Positions 17,270 through 24,678 of a DNA stretch of 64,000 nt are shown piece by piece. The stretch is taken from the NCBI GenBank assembly GCA_007695225.1, contig REED01000173.1:62001-126000 (forward strand), given 5' to 3'. Source of the stretch: Gemmatimonadales bacterium. Lineage in GTDB: Bacteria; Gemmatimonadota; Gemmatimonadetes; Longimicrobiales; Gaopeijiaceae. Positions within the stretch are counted from its first letter, which is position 1. Each line of letters starts with the position of its first letter. The notes beneath the pieces are model-generated. The model saw only the letters and a list, made by a program, of their open reading frames with translations. It had not been told where the DNA came from and did no database searches. Made by a program: the position numbers and the translations under genes.

Positions 17270-17791
17270 TCAATCGGTGAAACAGCGCTCGCCCACCCGC
17301 ACCACGGTGAGGGTGCCCGGGAAGCCGGGGTCACTCACAGCGATGCCCACCAGGGAAGTGGGAGACGTCACCGTGAGTTCCAGGGTGAAGGAAGGCGCGT
17401 CCGTGTTTCCCTGGGTGAAGTTCTCCACCTCCAGGGTGAGGGCATCTCCCACCAGGCTCCCTCGATACCGAACCGGCCATAGCTCGGTGGAGTCCGCCCG
17501 CTTTACCGCCCCGTTCCCCTCGACCTGGGTGCCCTCTTGCCCCAGGACCATGCCGAGGTAGGGAAGCTCCACCACCGGCTCACCTCCGCTGCTGATGGTT
17601 CCCTCGGTGCACCATTGCCCGGAGAGCCCTTCAGGGTCGGGGGCGGTGCCCCCCTCGAGACATCCGGAGAGAAGAAGGGTCAGCGCCAGGATCCCTGGAA
17701 GGAAGGACCAAGAAGGACTCCGTTGGGAATGGGGGGCCCCTCCCCGGAGGAGACAGCGGGGGAAGACAGGTCGAAACCGCGAAGAATCCAT
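17270..17791 (-). CDS. putative lipoprotein of unknown function
   Basis: A 173-residue protein with an N-terminal Arg-rich stretch, a hydrophobic core (FLPGILALTLLL) and a lipobox LLSGC, so it is probably lipidated and exported. The mature part is a small beta-rich domain (alternating hydrophobic strands: VRYRGSLVGDALTLEVENF) with two later cysteines that could pair. I do not recognise a family. ATG at 17791 has GAGGTGG seven bases upstream, better than the track start at 17809. It lies upstream of the SDR gene. Confidence 0.75.
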   Translation of the reverse strand: MDSSRFRPVFPRCLLRGGAPHSQRSPSWSFLPGILALTLLLSGCLEGGTAPDPEGLSGQWCTEGTISSGGEPVVELPYLGMVLGQEGTQVEGNGAVKRADSTELWPVRYRGSLVGDALTLEVENFTQGNTDAPSFTLELTVTSPTSLVGIAVSDPGFPGTLTVVRVGERCFTD

Positions 17792-17891
17792 CGAATACCA
17801 CCTCGACACCTGAAGACAACAAGCACACGGACACGAGCCGGCCGGGACCCGCGAAGGGTCCCCAGAAGGAAGGCTCGAGAGTGGAGGGAAG

Positions 17892-17966
17892 TGGGCGGTG
17901 AGGGATTCGAACCCCCGACCTCCTGTGTGTAAGACAGGCGCTCTGAACCGGCTGAGCTAACCGCCC
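17892..17966 (-). tRNA. tRNA-Val (anticodon TAC)
   Basis: The minus strand folds as a cloverleaf: acceptor GGGCGGT/ACCGCCC, D stem GCTC/GAGC, anticodon stem CCTGT/ACAGG with loop CTTACAC (anticodon TAC, reading GUA), T arm with TTCGAAT, discriminator A. CCA is not encoded. The stop codon of the upstream small membrane protein gene lies inside the 5' part of this tRNA, so the two are likely on one transcript processed by RNase P. Confidence 0.96.
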
Positions 17967-18223
17967 CGGCTACCCCGACCCCTCATCACGAGGGCGATGG
18001 GAAAGACAATCAGATAGGCCACCACCAGAAGGAGGGGCGCAAGGGTGATGTCTCCCCGAGCCACCAGGGTGAAGCCCCCCACGGCCAGGAGGAGTCCTCC
18101 CCCTCCCACGCCCAGGGACCACGGCGTGAATGCGAACCCCCCGACCGGACCCGTCGTCCCCTCTTCGGGGCGACGACGGCGACCGGGTTCTCCTCCCCGA
18201 CGTTCCCTTCTTCGTGTGGCCAT
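17957..18223 (-). CDS. small two-helix membrane protein (DUF3098-like)
   Basis: An 88-residue product: a strongly basic N terminus (MATRRRERRGGEPGRRRRP) followed by two hydrophobic helices (about residues 35-52 and 58-78, ending LIVFPIALVMRG). The spacing and the LAPLLLVVAYLIVFPIAL pattern resemble DUF3098-type proteins; that link is from memory of the pattern. Its last three codons and TAG stop are inside the tRNA-Val acceptor/D-arm sequence. It is 12 bp downstream of the peptidase MA gene, as the last protein gene of that run. Confidence 0.7.
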   Translation of the reverse strand: MATRRRERRGGEPGRRRRPEEGTTGPVGGFAFTPWSLGVGGGGLLLAVGGFTLVARGDITLAPLLLVVAYLIVFPIALVMRGRGSRGG

Positions 18224-18235
18224 GATGAGAGAATG

Positions 18236-19366
18236 CTACCCTCGGGGCCCGGGAGGGTCAACCTCGCCCCGGCGCTCGCCGGGAAATCCTCCGATGGGAG
18301 GGTGGGGGGGCGGGCCCCACCATGCCGGGGTGTCCGGAGGCTCGGTGGCCCGGAGTTGGGCCATCCGCTCTCGGTCCCGCTTCTTCCGGATCCGGAAGAG
18401 GACCAGGAGTGCCATGCCCAGCAGGACCCAGAACACGAAGGACTGGGAAAGCACCAGCACCCACCCGAACCGGCGCTTCACGTGCTCCAGCCACTGCCGC
18501 TCGAAGGTCCCGGTGGTGATCCCGAAGGTCCGACGGAAGGCCTCTTCGAAGCTACCCATCTCCCGCCATCGGGCCAGAAAGAGTTCCAGCCCCCGCTCCC
18601 CGCTCCCTTCCACCAGATAGCTCACCGCGGTGGCCGCCAGGAGATAGGCCAGTTCCGCTTCTCCCCGCTCCCGGGGCCAGGACAGGGAAATGGAGTCCAG
18701 GGGAGGGGCTCCGCCCCCCGCGAGGGAGAGGCGCAATCGCCAAGCCGAGTTGCGGTCCCACCCTCCCGAGGACCACTGGGCATACCCCTCGTCGAACCAT
18801 CGGGGAATCTGAAGTCCCTGGAGGTGGTCGTGGAGCCCCAGATGCGCCCATTCGTGGAGGAGGGTCCGGTCCTCGGAACCCTGGCCCGTCCATGGTTGGG
18901 AGAAGAGGGGGATGACAATGCGGTCACGGGATGGGATGGCCACCCCGGCTCCCCAGTGGGGGACTCTCCCACCGGTGAGGGCATCGAATCGGGCCTGGTC
19001 CGGAGCCAGGAAGATCACAGCTCGTCGGGGCACGTCGGGAGGGAGCCCGGGAAGCCACGGATTCCGCTCCAGTATGGCCAAAGCCCGATTCGCCCTCCCC
19101 TCCCCCCCCGCCCAGTGGACGATGCGCAGGCGGTCGTGAAGTACGGAATCGCCAGGGATCAACACCCGGGCGTCGTCGATGCCCGGGACCTCGGGGGGAA
19201 GGAGGAGGTGCACGGGAAAGGAGCCGGGGCCGGGAGCTTCCGCCTCCTGCTCCTCTCCCTCCGGAAAGGTGTCCGGTCCGGGTGGGACGGCCCCCTCTGC
19301 GTGAAGGGGCGCCAACCCAGGGAGAAGCCCGGAAAGGATGAGCGTCACCGCGAGAGTGAACGACAT
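18236..19366 (-). CDS. membrane-anchored peptidase MA-like gluzincin metalloprotease
   Basis: About 376 residues with an N-terminal signal sequence (SFTLAVTLILSGLLPGLAP), an exported domain containing the zinc motif HEWAH in LLHEWAHLGLHDHLQG, a downstream WFDEGYAQW that supplies the third ligand in this clan, and a C-terminal membrane helix (FVFWVLLGMALLVLF, about 300-318) with a cytoplasmic basic/Pro-rich tail. Peptidase MA family members are often anchored beside TPR proteins; substrate unknown. ATG at 19366 has GGAGGGGG four bases upstream. A GTG at 19411 overlapping the preceding stop (GTGA) is the alternative start. Confidence 0.82.
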   Translation of the reverse strand: MSFTLAVTLILSGLLPGLAPLHAEGAVPPGPDTFPEGEEQEAEAPGPGSFPVHLLLPPEVPGIDDARVLIPGDSVLHDRLRIVHWAGGEGRANRALAILERNPWLPGLPPDVPRRAVIFLAPDQARFDALTGGRVPHWGAGVAIPSRDRIVIPLFSQPWTGQGSEDRTLLHEWAHLGLHDHLQGLQIPRWFDEGYAQWSSGGWDRNSAWRLRLSLAGGGAPPLDSISLSWPRERGEAELAYLLAATAVSYLVEGSGERGLELFLARWREMGSFEEAFRRTFGITTGTFERQWLEHVKRRFGWVLVLSQSFVFWVLLGMALLVLFRIRKKRDRERMAQLRATEPPDTPAWWGPPPHPPIGGFPGERRGEVDPPGPRG

Positions 19367-19407
19367 CCGGCCCCCTCCACCCCGGTCGGTCCCCCGAGCG
19401 GAGGGCG

Positions 19408-21036
19408 TCACCTGCCTGCCGAGGCCTCGGAGGTTTCCAGGTTCGTCCGGACCACCTCGTTTTGTGGATTCAGTTCCAGCGCCTTCCGCCAGAAGTGGGT
19501 GGCGTTCTCCCGATCCCCGTCCTTGTAGGCCAGGTTGCCCAGTTTCAGGTACACGTCGTCCCCCAGGCGAGCGTCGATCCGCACCGCCCGTTCGAAATGG
19601 GCCCTGGCCCCGGCCTGATCCCCCCGGCGGTAGGCCAGGTCCCCCAGGTTCTTGTGGGCTTGGGCCGGCGTCGGGGACTGGGAAACCGCCCGGAGGTAGA
19701 GGGCCTCGGCGGCGCCGTTCTCACCCCGGTACTCGAGGAGCGCCCCCAGGTTCACCAGCACCGCGCCGTCCTCGGGATACTGGGTCAGACCCTCCCGCCC
19801 AAGCCGGAGGGCCTCCTCCCAATCACCATCCGCTGCTGCCGCGAGGATGGCGAAAGCGTAGAACAGGGACCGCGGGGAAACGCCGTCAGGGAGGGCTGCC
19901 CGCACCCTTCGGAAGGCCTCTCGGGCCCGGCGGACCTTCCGGTCCTTGAAGAGGACAATGCCCCTGGCCAGATGGGCCTCCGGATCTCCGGGGCGCAACT
20001 CCACCGCCCGCTCCAGGAGGAGGAGGGCCTCCTCGTGACGCTCCAGGAGCTCCAGGGCAAAGGCCCGGTTCCGGATAGCCGCGTAGGAATCCCGGAATTC
20101 GGATGGGGAGCCGGCGAAGTGGTCCAGCGCCTCGGCCGGGCGCCCCTCCCGGAGGGCCAGGATGGCCAGACGGCCCCGGGCCGTCCCCTGGCGGGGATCG
20201 ATTTCCAGCGCCGACCGATACTCCCGGGCGGCATCCTCGAGCATCCCGGCTCGCTCGTACGCCGCCCCGAGGGAAAGGTGCTGTCCCATCCCTGCGGCCC
20301 GCCCCTCTTTCCGGGGGGCTTCCCGCTCCCCCACCCGCTGTGCAAATCCGGCCTGTGCCAGGCCATACACTGCCTTTGCCGTATCAAATTCCACCAGACC
20401 GGATTCGGCCACCAGCTCCGCCACCGACCGGCTTCCGTCCAGGAGGGGGAGGATCTTCTCCTGCTCCGGGGTCAACTCCACCCCTTCCTCTTCTTTCGGA
20501 TCCCGCTCCAGCGCGAAGATCAGCTCCATGGAGGAGACCTTCTTCTGGATGAAGGACCACTCATCCACCCGGCGAGCACCCTCCAGGAGAAGGCTCTCGG
20601 TATTGATGCTCACCGGAACCATCCCCTCCTCCTGGGGGAGCTCGTCGGGATCGAAATGGAAGGACCCTCGCTCCCACGCAAAGAGGTGGTAGACGGCCTC
20701 GGCGATCTGGATGCTGATATATCGGACCAGTTCCTCCTCAGTGAAGCTGCCCTGGTCCACAAGGATCCGGCCCAACCGTCGTCCCGGCTCCCGGGCCTGC
20801 TGTTCCATGGCCGCGGAGAGTTCGTCCCGGGTGATGACCCCGTTCCGCACCAGGAGCTCTCCGAGACGATCCGGGCGATTCAGGACGTTGGCATACACCA
20901 CCCTCCCACCGTCGAAATAGATATATCCGAAGCTGGATCGGTCCGTCACAGTGAGACACCCGGTCTTCCTCCCCATGGCCAGGAGTTGGCAGATGTCCGC
21001 CAGACCCACGTCCTCCAGTTGCCCCTCAATCGCCAT
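19408..21036 (-). CDS. DUF4388 domain plus TPR-repeat protein
   Basis: A 542-residue cytoplasmic protein. The first 100 residues are a DUF4388/PATAN-like domain (GQLEDVGLADICQLLAMGRKTG is its opening signature, partly quoted), followed by a helical segment with RLGELLVRNG and RLGRILVDQG duplicated helices. A winged-helix-like stretch follows (ILPLLDGSRSVAELVAESG), then TPR units from about residue 250 to the end (e.g. YLRAVSQSPTPAQAHKNLGD). DUF4388 proteins are found in signalling and polarity networks with roadblock proteins and small GTPases. It is immediately downstream of the double DnaA-like gene. GGAGG lies upstream of the ATG. Confidence 0.85.
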   Translation of the reverse strand: MAIEGQLEDVGLADICQLLAMGRKTGCLTVTDRSSFGYIYFDGGRVVYANVLNRPDRLGELLVRNGVITRDELSAAMEQQAREPGRRLGRILVDQGSFTEEELVRYISIQIAEAVYHLFAWERGSFHFDPDELPQEEGMVPVSINTESLLLEGARRVDEWSFIQKKVSSMELIFALERDPKEEEGVELTPEQEKILPLLDGSRSVAELVAESGLVEFDTAKAVYGLAQAGFAQRVGEREAPRKEGRAAGMGQHLSLGAAYERAGMLEDAAREYRSALEIDPRQGTARGRLAILALREGRPAEALDHFAGSPSEFRDSYAAIRNRAFALELLERHEEALLLLERAVELRPGDPEAHLARGIVLFKDRKVRRAREAFRRVRAALPDGVSPRSLFYAFAILAAAADGDWEEALRLGREGLTQYPEDGAVLVNLGALLEYRGENGAAEALYLRAVSQSPTPAQAHKNLGDLAYRRGDQAGARAHFERAVRIDARLGDDVYLKLGNLAYKDGDRENATHFWRKALELNPQNEVVRTNLETSEASAGR

Positions 21037-21099
21037 GGGTCCTCCCTCTCGGAACCGCTCCCGCAGCGGCCGGCGCCCCGCCCCCCCACTTCCGGCGCA

Positions 21100-23154
21100 T
21101 CACGGAAGGGACTCCCGACTCTCATCGTCCACAATCCGCTCGTCGAGTCCGCGCCAGACCCATACCACCTTTTCCGGGGAGGGGAACCAGTGAGTTTCCC
21201 CCTCTTCTTCGACTTCCGCGTCGTCCTGACGGCCGCCTTGGTTCAACGCCTCCTGTACCAACCCAATTGATCCATCGTCGAAGGTGTCCTCCGTTCCTAC
21301 CCCGGCGTATGCCCGGAGGGCGGCCAGGACCTCTTCGCTTCGCCCACCGTCTTCGTCCCTGACCCGCTCTCCCTCTGGAGGAGAAGGCGCGGTGGTAGAG
21401 TGCGGAGAGTGGCGGATGGGATCCGTCCGGTCCGCGGGATCCCGGGAGCCATTTCCGTGTCCCTGTTCGTCTCCCTCCGAATCCCGGGTCCGGGTGGCGT
21501 CCACCTTTGGCGGCTCCGCCCCCGGATCCCCTTCCCCGTCGCTTCCCCGGCCGAGCTCGGTGACGAGGCCACCCTCGAAGCGGGAACGGAGACGATCATC
21601 CACTCCCTGAATGGCCGACGGCCTTCGGTCCGCCGCCAGGAGGACCCGAGCGCCTCTTCGTTTCAGGGCCTCGAAAAGGTGGAAGAACTCCTCCTGTGAG
21701 CGCTCCGTGTTGGACAGGTCCTCCACCCCGTGGAGCAGGAGGAGGTCCACCGTCCACCATCGTTCCCTCCAGGCCCCGGCCACACCATCGGAGATGGCCC
21801 GGATGAACTCATCGGAGAACTGGCGCACCGAGATGAAGCCGATTCGTGCCGAGGGGCGACGGGCCTGGAAGGTGCGGCCGATGGCTTCCAGAAGATACCG
21901 GGCCCGCCCCGGCGTGGGGGAATGGAGATAGAGGGGGTTGTACTCCGGCCGATCCCCCGCCAGGACACGTTCGGCCGCTCGGATGGCCAGTGCCGGGAAG
22001 GTCCCGGAAACCCCCTCCAGCCCTGAGCCCGAGGGGAGATCAGGAAAGGGACGGGCCCGCTCCCGGGCCGACGAGACCAGTGCCTCGGCGTCATCGAGGC
22101 GGTCGGGGTCCCTCAGCACCGCCGCCGCGGCATCGGGCCAGGGGTTCCCCAGGTCGTCCAACTCACGGCGAATGGACCGGACCCGCTCCACGTCGGCATG
22201 GAAAGCGTCCAGGATTACCCTCCACCTCTCGGGTTCCTCCCCCTCCGGCGTCCGCTCCAGGAGTCGGTGTAGGCGATGGGCCGAGAAACCGGCGACCGCC
22301 ACTGCCTCAGCTGCCTCCCGGAATGCCCGACGCCATTCGGGCTCCGCCGCGGCCGTGGATCCCCCGGAAGACAGGGACCCCTGGGATCCGCCCCCCTCAT
22401 GTCCTCCCAGCGCCCTGGCGAATTCTCCCACCCGCTCCTCGTCCCCTCCACCCAGGATGACGGGAAGCTCCTCCACTGCCACCGACCGCTCCTCCAGGTC
22501 CTGGACGGCCAGGATCCGATTCAAGGCACCTTGGAGTTCACGAACGTTCCGGAAAGGGAAACGCGCCATGGCTTGGGCGACTCCTTCCGCCAGATTCCCG
22601 CCACGCTCCTCCACCTTCCGGTGCATGATGGCCACCCGCGTTTCGTAGTCGGGCTGACCGATATCCACGATGAGGCCGCCGGAGAACCGGGAGAGGAGTC
22701 GCTCATCCAGTCCGTCAATCTCGGCGGGAGGACGATCCGAGGCCAGAACCACCTGGCCCTTTCGGGAAGCCACCTCGTCCAGGGTGCGAAGAAGCATCTC
22801 CTGGGCCTGTCCCTGGCCGGTAAGGAACTGCACATCGTCCAGAAGGAGGATGTCGGCGTCGCTGTAGCGGGCCCGGACATCATCCTCCACGCCGCGCTCC
22901 AGGTCCCTCATCAGGTCGTCCAGGTAGCCCTCGAGGGTCTGGTAGACAACCTGGACTCTGTCCTCGGCCCGCAGGGCGTGCTGCGCGATGGCGGAGAGGA
23001 TATGGGACTTTCCCAGCCCCGAGGCGGAATAGAGGAAGAGGGGATTGTAACTGGCGCCGGGAGACTCGGCCGATCGTCGCGCGGCGGCGAAGGCCAGGCG
23101 ATTGGCCGGCCCCACCACGAAGGTCTCGAAGGTCATCCGGGAATCGTGGATCAT
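21100..23154 (-). CDS. tandem DnaA-like AAA+ protein without DNA-binding domain
   Basis: A 684-residue protein with two DnaA/Hda-type AAA+ modules. Module 1 (about residues 8-240) opens MTFETFVVGPANR, has Walker A SASGLGKS (43-50), Walker B ILLLDDVQF (102-110), LASDRPPAEI and the RFSGGLIVDI sensor region, and NVRELQGALNRI. Module 2 (about 385-540) opens with a DnaA-like YNPLYLHSP, but its P-loop is PTPGRARY with no GKT and its Walker B reads LLLLHGVED, so it should not hydrolyse ATP; it keeps DRLRSRFEGGL. A helical linker lies between. The acidic tail (540-684) has no DnaA domain IV helix-turn-helix, so it is not the replication initiator. ATG at 23154 has GGGAGG upstream and lies 4 bp after the roadblock gene. 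Confidence 0.85.
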   Translation of the reverse strand: MIHDSRMTFETFVVGPANRLAFAAARRSAESPGASYNPLFLYSASGLGKSHILSAIAQHALRAEDRVQVVYQTLEGYLDDLMRDLERGVEDDVRARYSDADILLLDDVQFLTGQGQAQEMLLRTLDEVASRKGQVVLASDRPPAEIDGLDERLLSRFSGGLIVDIGQPDYETRVAIMHRKVEERGGNLAEGVAQAMARFPFRNVRELQGALNRILAVQDLEERSVAVEELPVILGGGDEERVGEFARALGGHEGGGSQGSLSSGGSTAAAEPEWRRAFREAAEAVAVAGFSAHRLHRLLERTPEGEEPERWRVILDAFHADVERVRSIRRELDDLGNPWPDAAAAVLRDPDRLDDAEALVSSARERARPFPDLPSGSGLEGVSGTFPALAIRAAERVLAGDRPEYNPLYLHSPTPGRARYLLEAIGRTFQARRPSARIGFISVRQFSDEFIRAISDGVAGAWRERWWTVDLLLLHGVEDLSNTERSQEEFFHLFEALKRRGARVLLAADRRPSAIQGVDDRLRSRFEGGLVTELGRGSDGEGDPGAEPPKVDATRTRDSEGDEQGHGNGSRDPADRTDPIRHSPHSTTAPSPPEGERVRDEDGGRSEEVLAALRAYAGVGTEDTFDDGSIGLVQEALNQGGRQDDAEVEEEGETHWFPSPEKVVWVWRGLDERIVDDESRESLP

Positions 23155-23158
23155 CCGT

Positions 23159-23692
23159 TCATCCTCCCGACTCCAGGGGACGGGCATCGGAGCGGTTGGT
23201 TTCCGAAAGCGACTGCTGCTTGGCGGCCTCGAGGCTACGCTCCAGGGTGGCCTCGAAGTCCCGGGGGTCATCTACCGACACCGCTGGAGGGGGCAGCTCC
23301 TCCCTGATCCTTTCCACCAGTCGCTCCACGAAGGCACGGGCATGCCGTCGCTCGTCCCCGGTCAGGACCAGGAGGAGAATGAGGGTTCCCGGGCGGGGGA
23401 GAGGCACGAGAAGGAGAGTGCGATCTCCTGCCCCCACTGTGATCCATGCCCTCCCCGGATCGCCGGAGGCCTCGGAGAGCCGGGCGCCGGTGGCGTGCAT
23501 GGCCGCCACCAGGGAGGCCACCTGACGGAGACGGGATGGGTCGTCCAGTCCCCGATTCTCCACAAGGCGCCCCGCCCGGTCCACCAGGACCGCCGACTCC
23601 ACCCCGGGGGCAGTCTCCAGCGGAGGTAGGAGGGGATCCTGCTTGCCCTCCGCCAGGGGCTCCTCCGCTCGACCCTCCTCCCGCCGGGGCAT
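23159..23692 (-). CDS. roadblock/LC7 domain protein
   Basis: A 177-residue protein with a roadblock/LC7 core: LETAPGVESAVLVDRAGRLVE begins the first strand pair, then a helix (RLRQVASLVAAMHATGARLSEA), and ITVGAGDRTLLLVPLP as the next strands. The C-terminal 45 residues are charged and helical. Roadblock proteins such as MglB act as dimeric regulators of small GTPases, but no Ras-like GTPase is encoded in this window. ATG at 23692 is preferred; a TTG at 23698 would give a TTGA overlap with the rluD stop. It is directly upstream of the double DnaA-like gene. Confidence 0.78.
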   Translation of the reverse strand: MPRREEGRAEEPLAEGKQDPLLPPLETAPGVESAVLVDRAGRLVENRGLDDPSRLRQVASLVAAMHATGARLSEASGDPGRAWITVGAGDRTLLLVPLPRPGTLILLLVLTGDERRHARAFVERLVERIREELPPPAVSVDDPRDFEATLERSLEAAKQQSLSETNRSDARPLESGG

Positions 23693-23694
23693 CC

Positions 23695-24678
23695 TCAACG
23701 ACGCTCCCCACGGGCCCAGCCCGCCACTTCATCCAGATCGGGAGGGAGGGGCGCCTCCCACTTGACCACCTCCCCGGTAACGGGATGACGAAACGCCAGT
23801 CGGTATGCGTGAAGAAACTGCCGCGGGACCCTCCGGGCCAGCTCCCGGGCCCATTCCCGGTCCGGCCCACCCATCCCCCGCTCCCACCCTTCCCCGTAGG
23901 TCGGATCCCCCACCACCGGGTGTCCGCGATGGGCCAGGTGAACCCGAATCTGGTGGGTCCGACCCGTCTCCAGGGAGAGTTCGAGGAGCTCAGCCGCCGG
24001 CCACCGCTCCACCACCCGCGCGTGGGTCACCGCACGCCGACCACCCTCCACCACCCCCATGCGCTTCCGATCCCTGGGGGACCGGGCGATGGGCGCATCG
24101 ATCCGAAGGGGGGACTCGGGGAGGTGGCCCCAGGACGCGGCCAGGTAGAGTCGGCGCACCTTCCGTTTCCGGAGGGCCGCGGAGAGGGCCCGGTGGGTGT
24201 CGTCATCCTTGGCCACCACCAGGAGCCCCGAGGTGTCCCGGTCCAGGCGGTGGACGATCCCCGGGCGGAGGGCGCCACCGATTCCCGCCAGATCCCGGAC
24301 ATGGTGGAGGAGTGCGTTCACCAGGGTCCCGGAGGGGTGCCCAGGCGCCGGATGCACCACCATCCCCGGAGGCTTGTTCACCACGGCCAGGTGAGGGTCC
24401 TGGTAGACGATCTCAAGAGGGAGATCCTCCGGCTCCGTGCTCAGACGCACCGGCGCGGGGACCTCCACCTGGATCCGGTCACCCTCGGAAAGGGGCTCGG
24501 ACTTCCGGGGGGTATCCTCGTTCCAGCGCACCCGGCCCTCCTCCACCAAGCGGGCCACACGGGTCCGGGAGAGATCCAGCGCCTCGGCAAGCCACCGATC
24601 CAGACGCTCTCCAGCTCCTTCCGGAGGAACGATCAACTCCCGGTGATGGGACTGAGGGGATGGTGGCGAGTTGGTCAT
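23695..24678 (-). CDS. rluD: RluD-family 23S rRNA pseudouridine synthase
   Basis: A 327-residue enzyme with an N-terminal S4 RNA-binding domain (RLDRWLAEALDLSRTRVARLVEEG) and a pseudouridine synthase domain with the catalytic aspartate in RPGIVHRLDRDTSG, followed by ETGRTHQIRVHLAHRGHPVVGD. Members convert uridines in the 23S rRNA helix 69 or related sites; the exact target cannot be read from sequence. ATG overlaps the ileS stop (ATGA). Confidence 0.94.
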   Translation of the reverse strand: MTNSPPSPQSHHRELIVPPEGAGERLDRWLAEALDLSRTRVARLVEEGRVRWNEDTPRKSEPLSEGDRIQVEVPAPVRLSTEPEDLPLEIVYQDPHLAVVNKPPGMVVHPAPGHPSGTLVNALLHHVRDLAGIGGALRPGIVHRLDRDTSGLLVVAKDDDTHRALSAALRKRKVRRLYLAASWGHLPESPLRIDAPIARSPRDRKRMGVVEGGRRAVTHARVVERWPAAELLELSLETGRTHQIRVHLAHRGHPVVGDPTYGEGWERGMGGPDREWARELARRVPRQFLHAYRLAFRHPVTGEVVKWEAPLPPDLDEVAGWARGERR

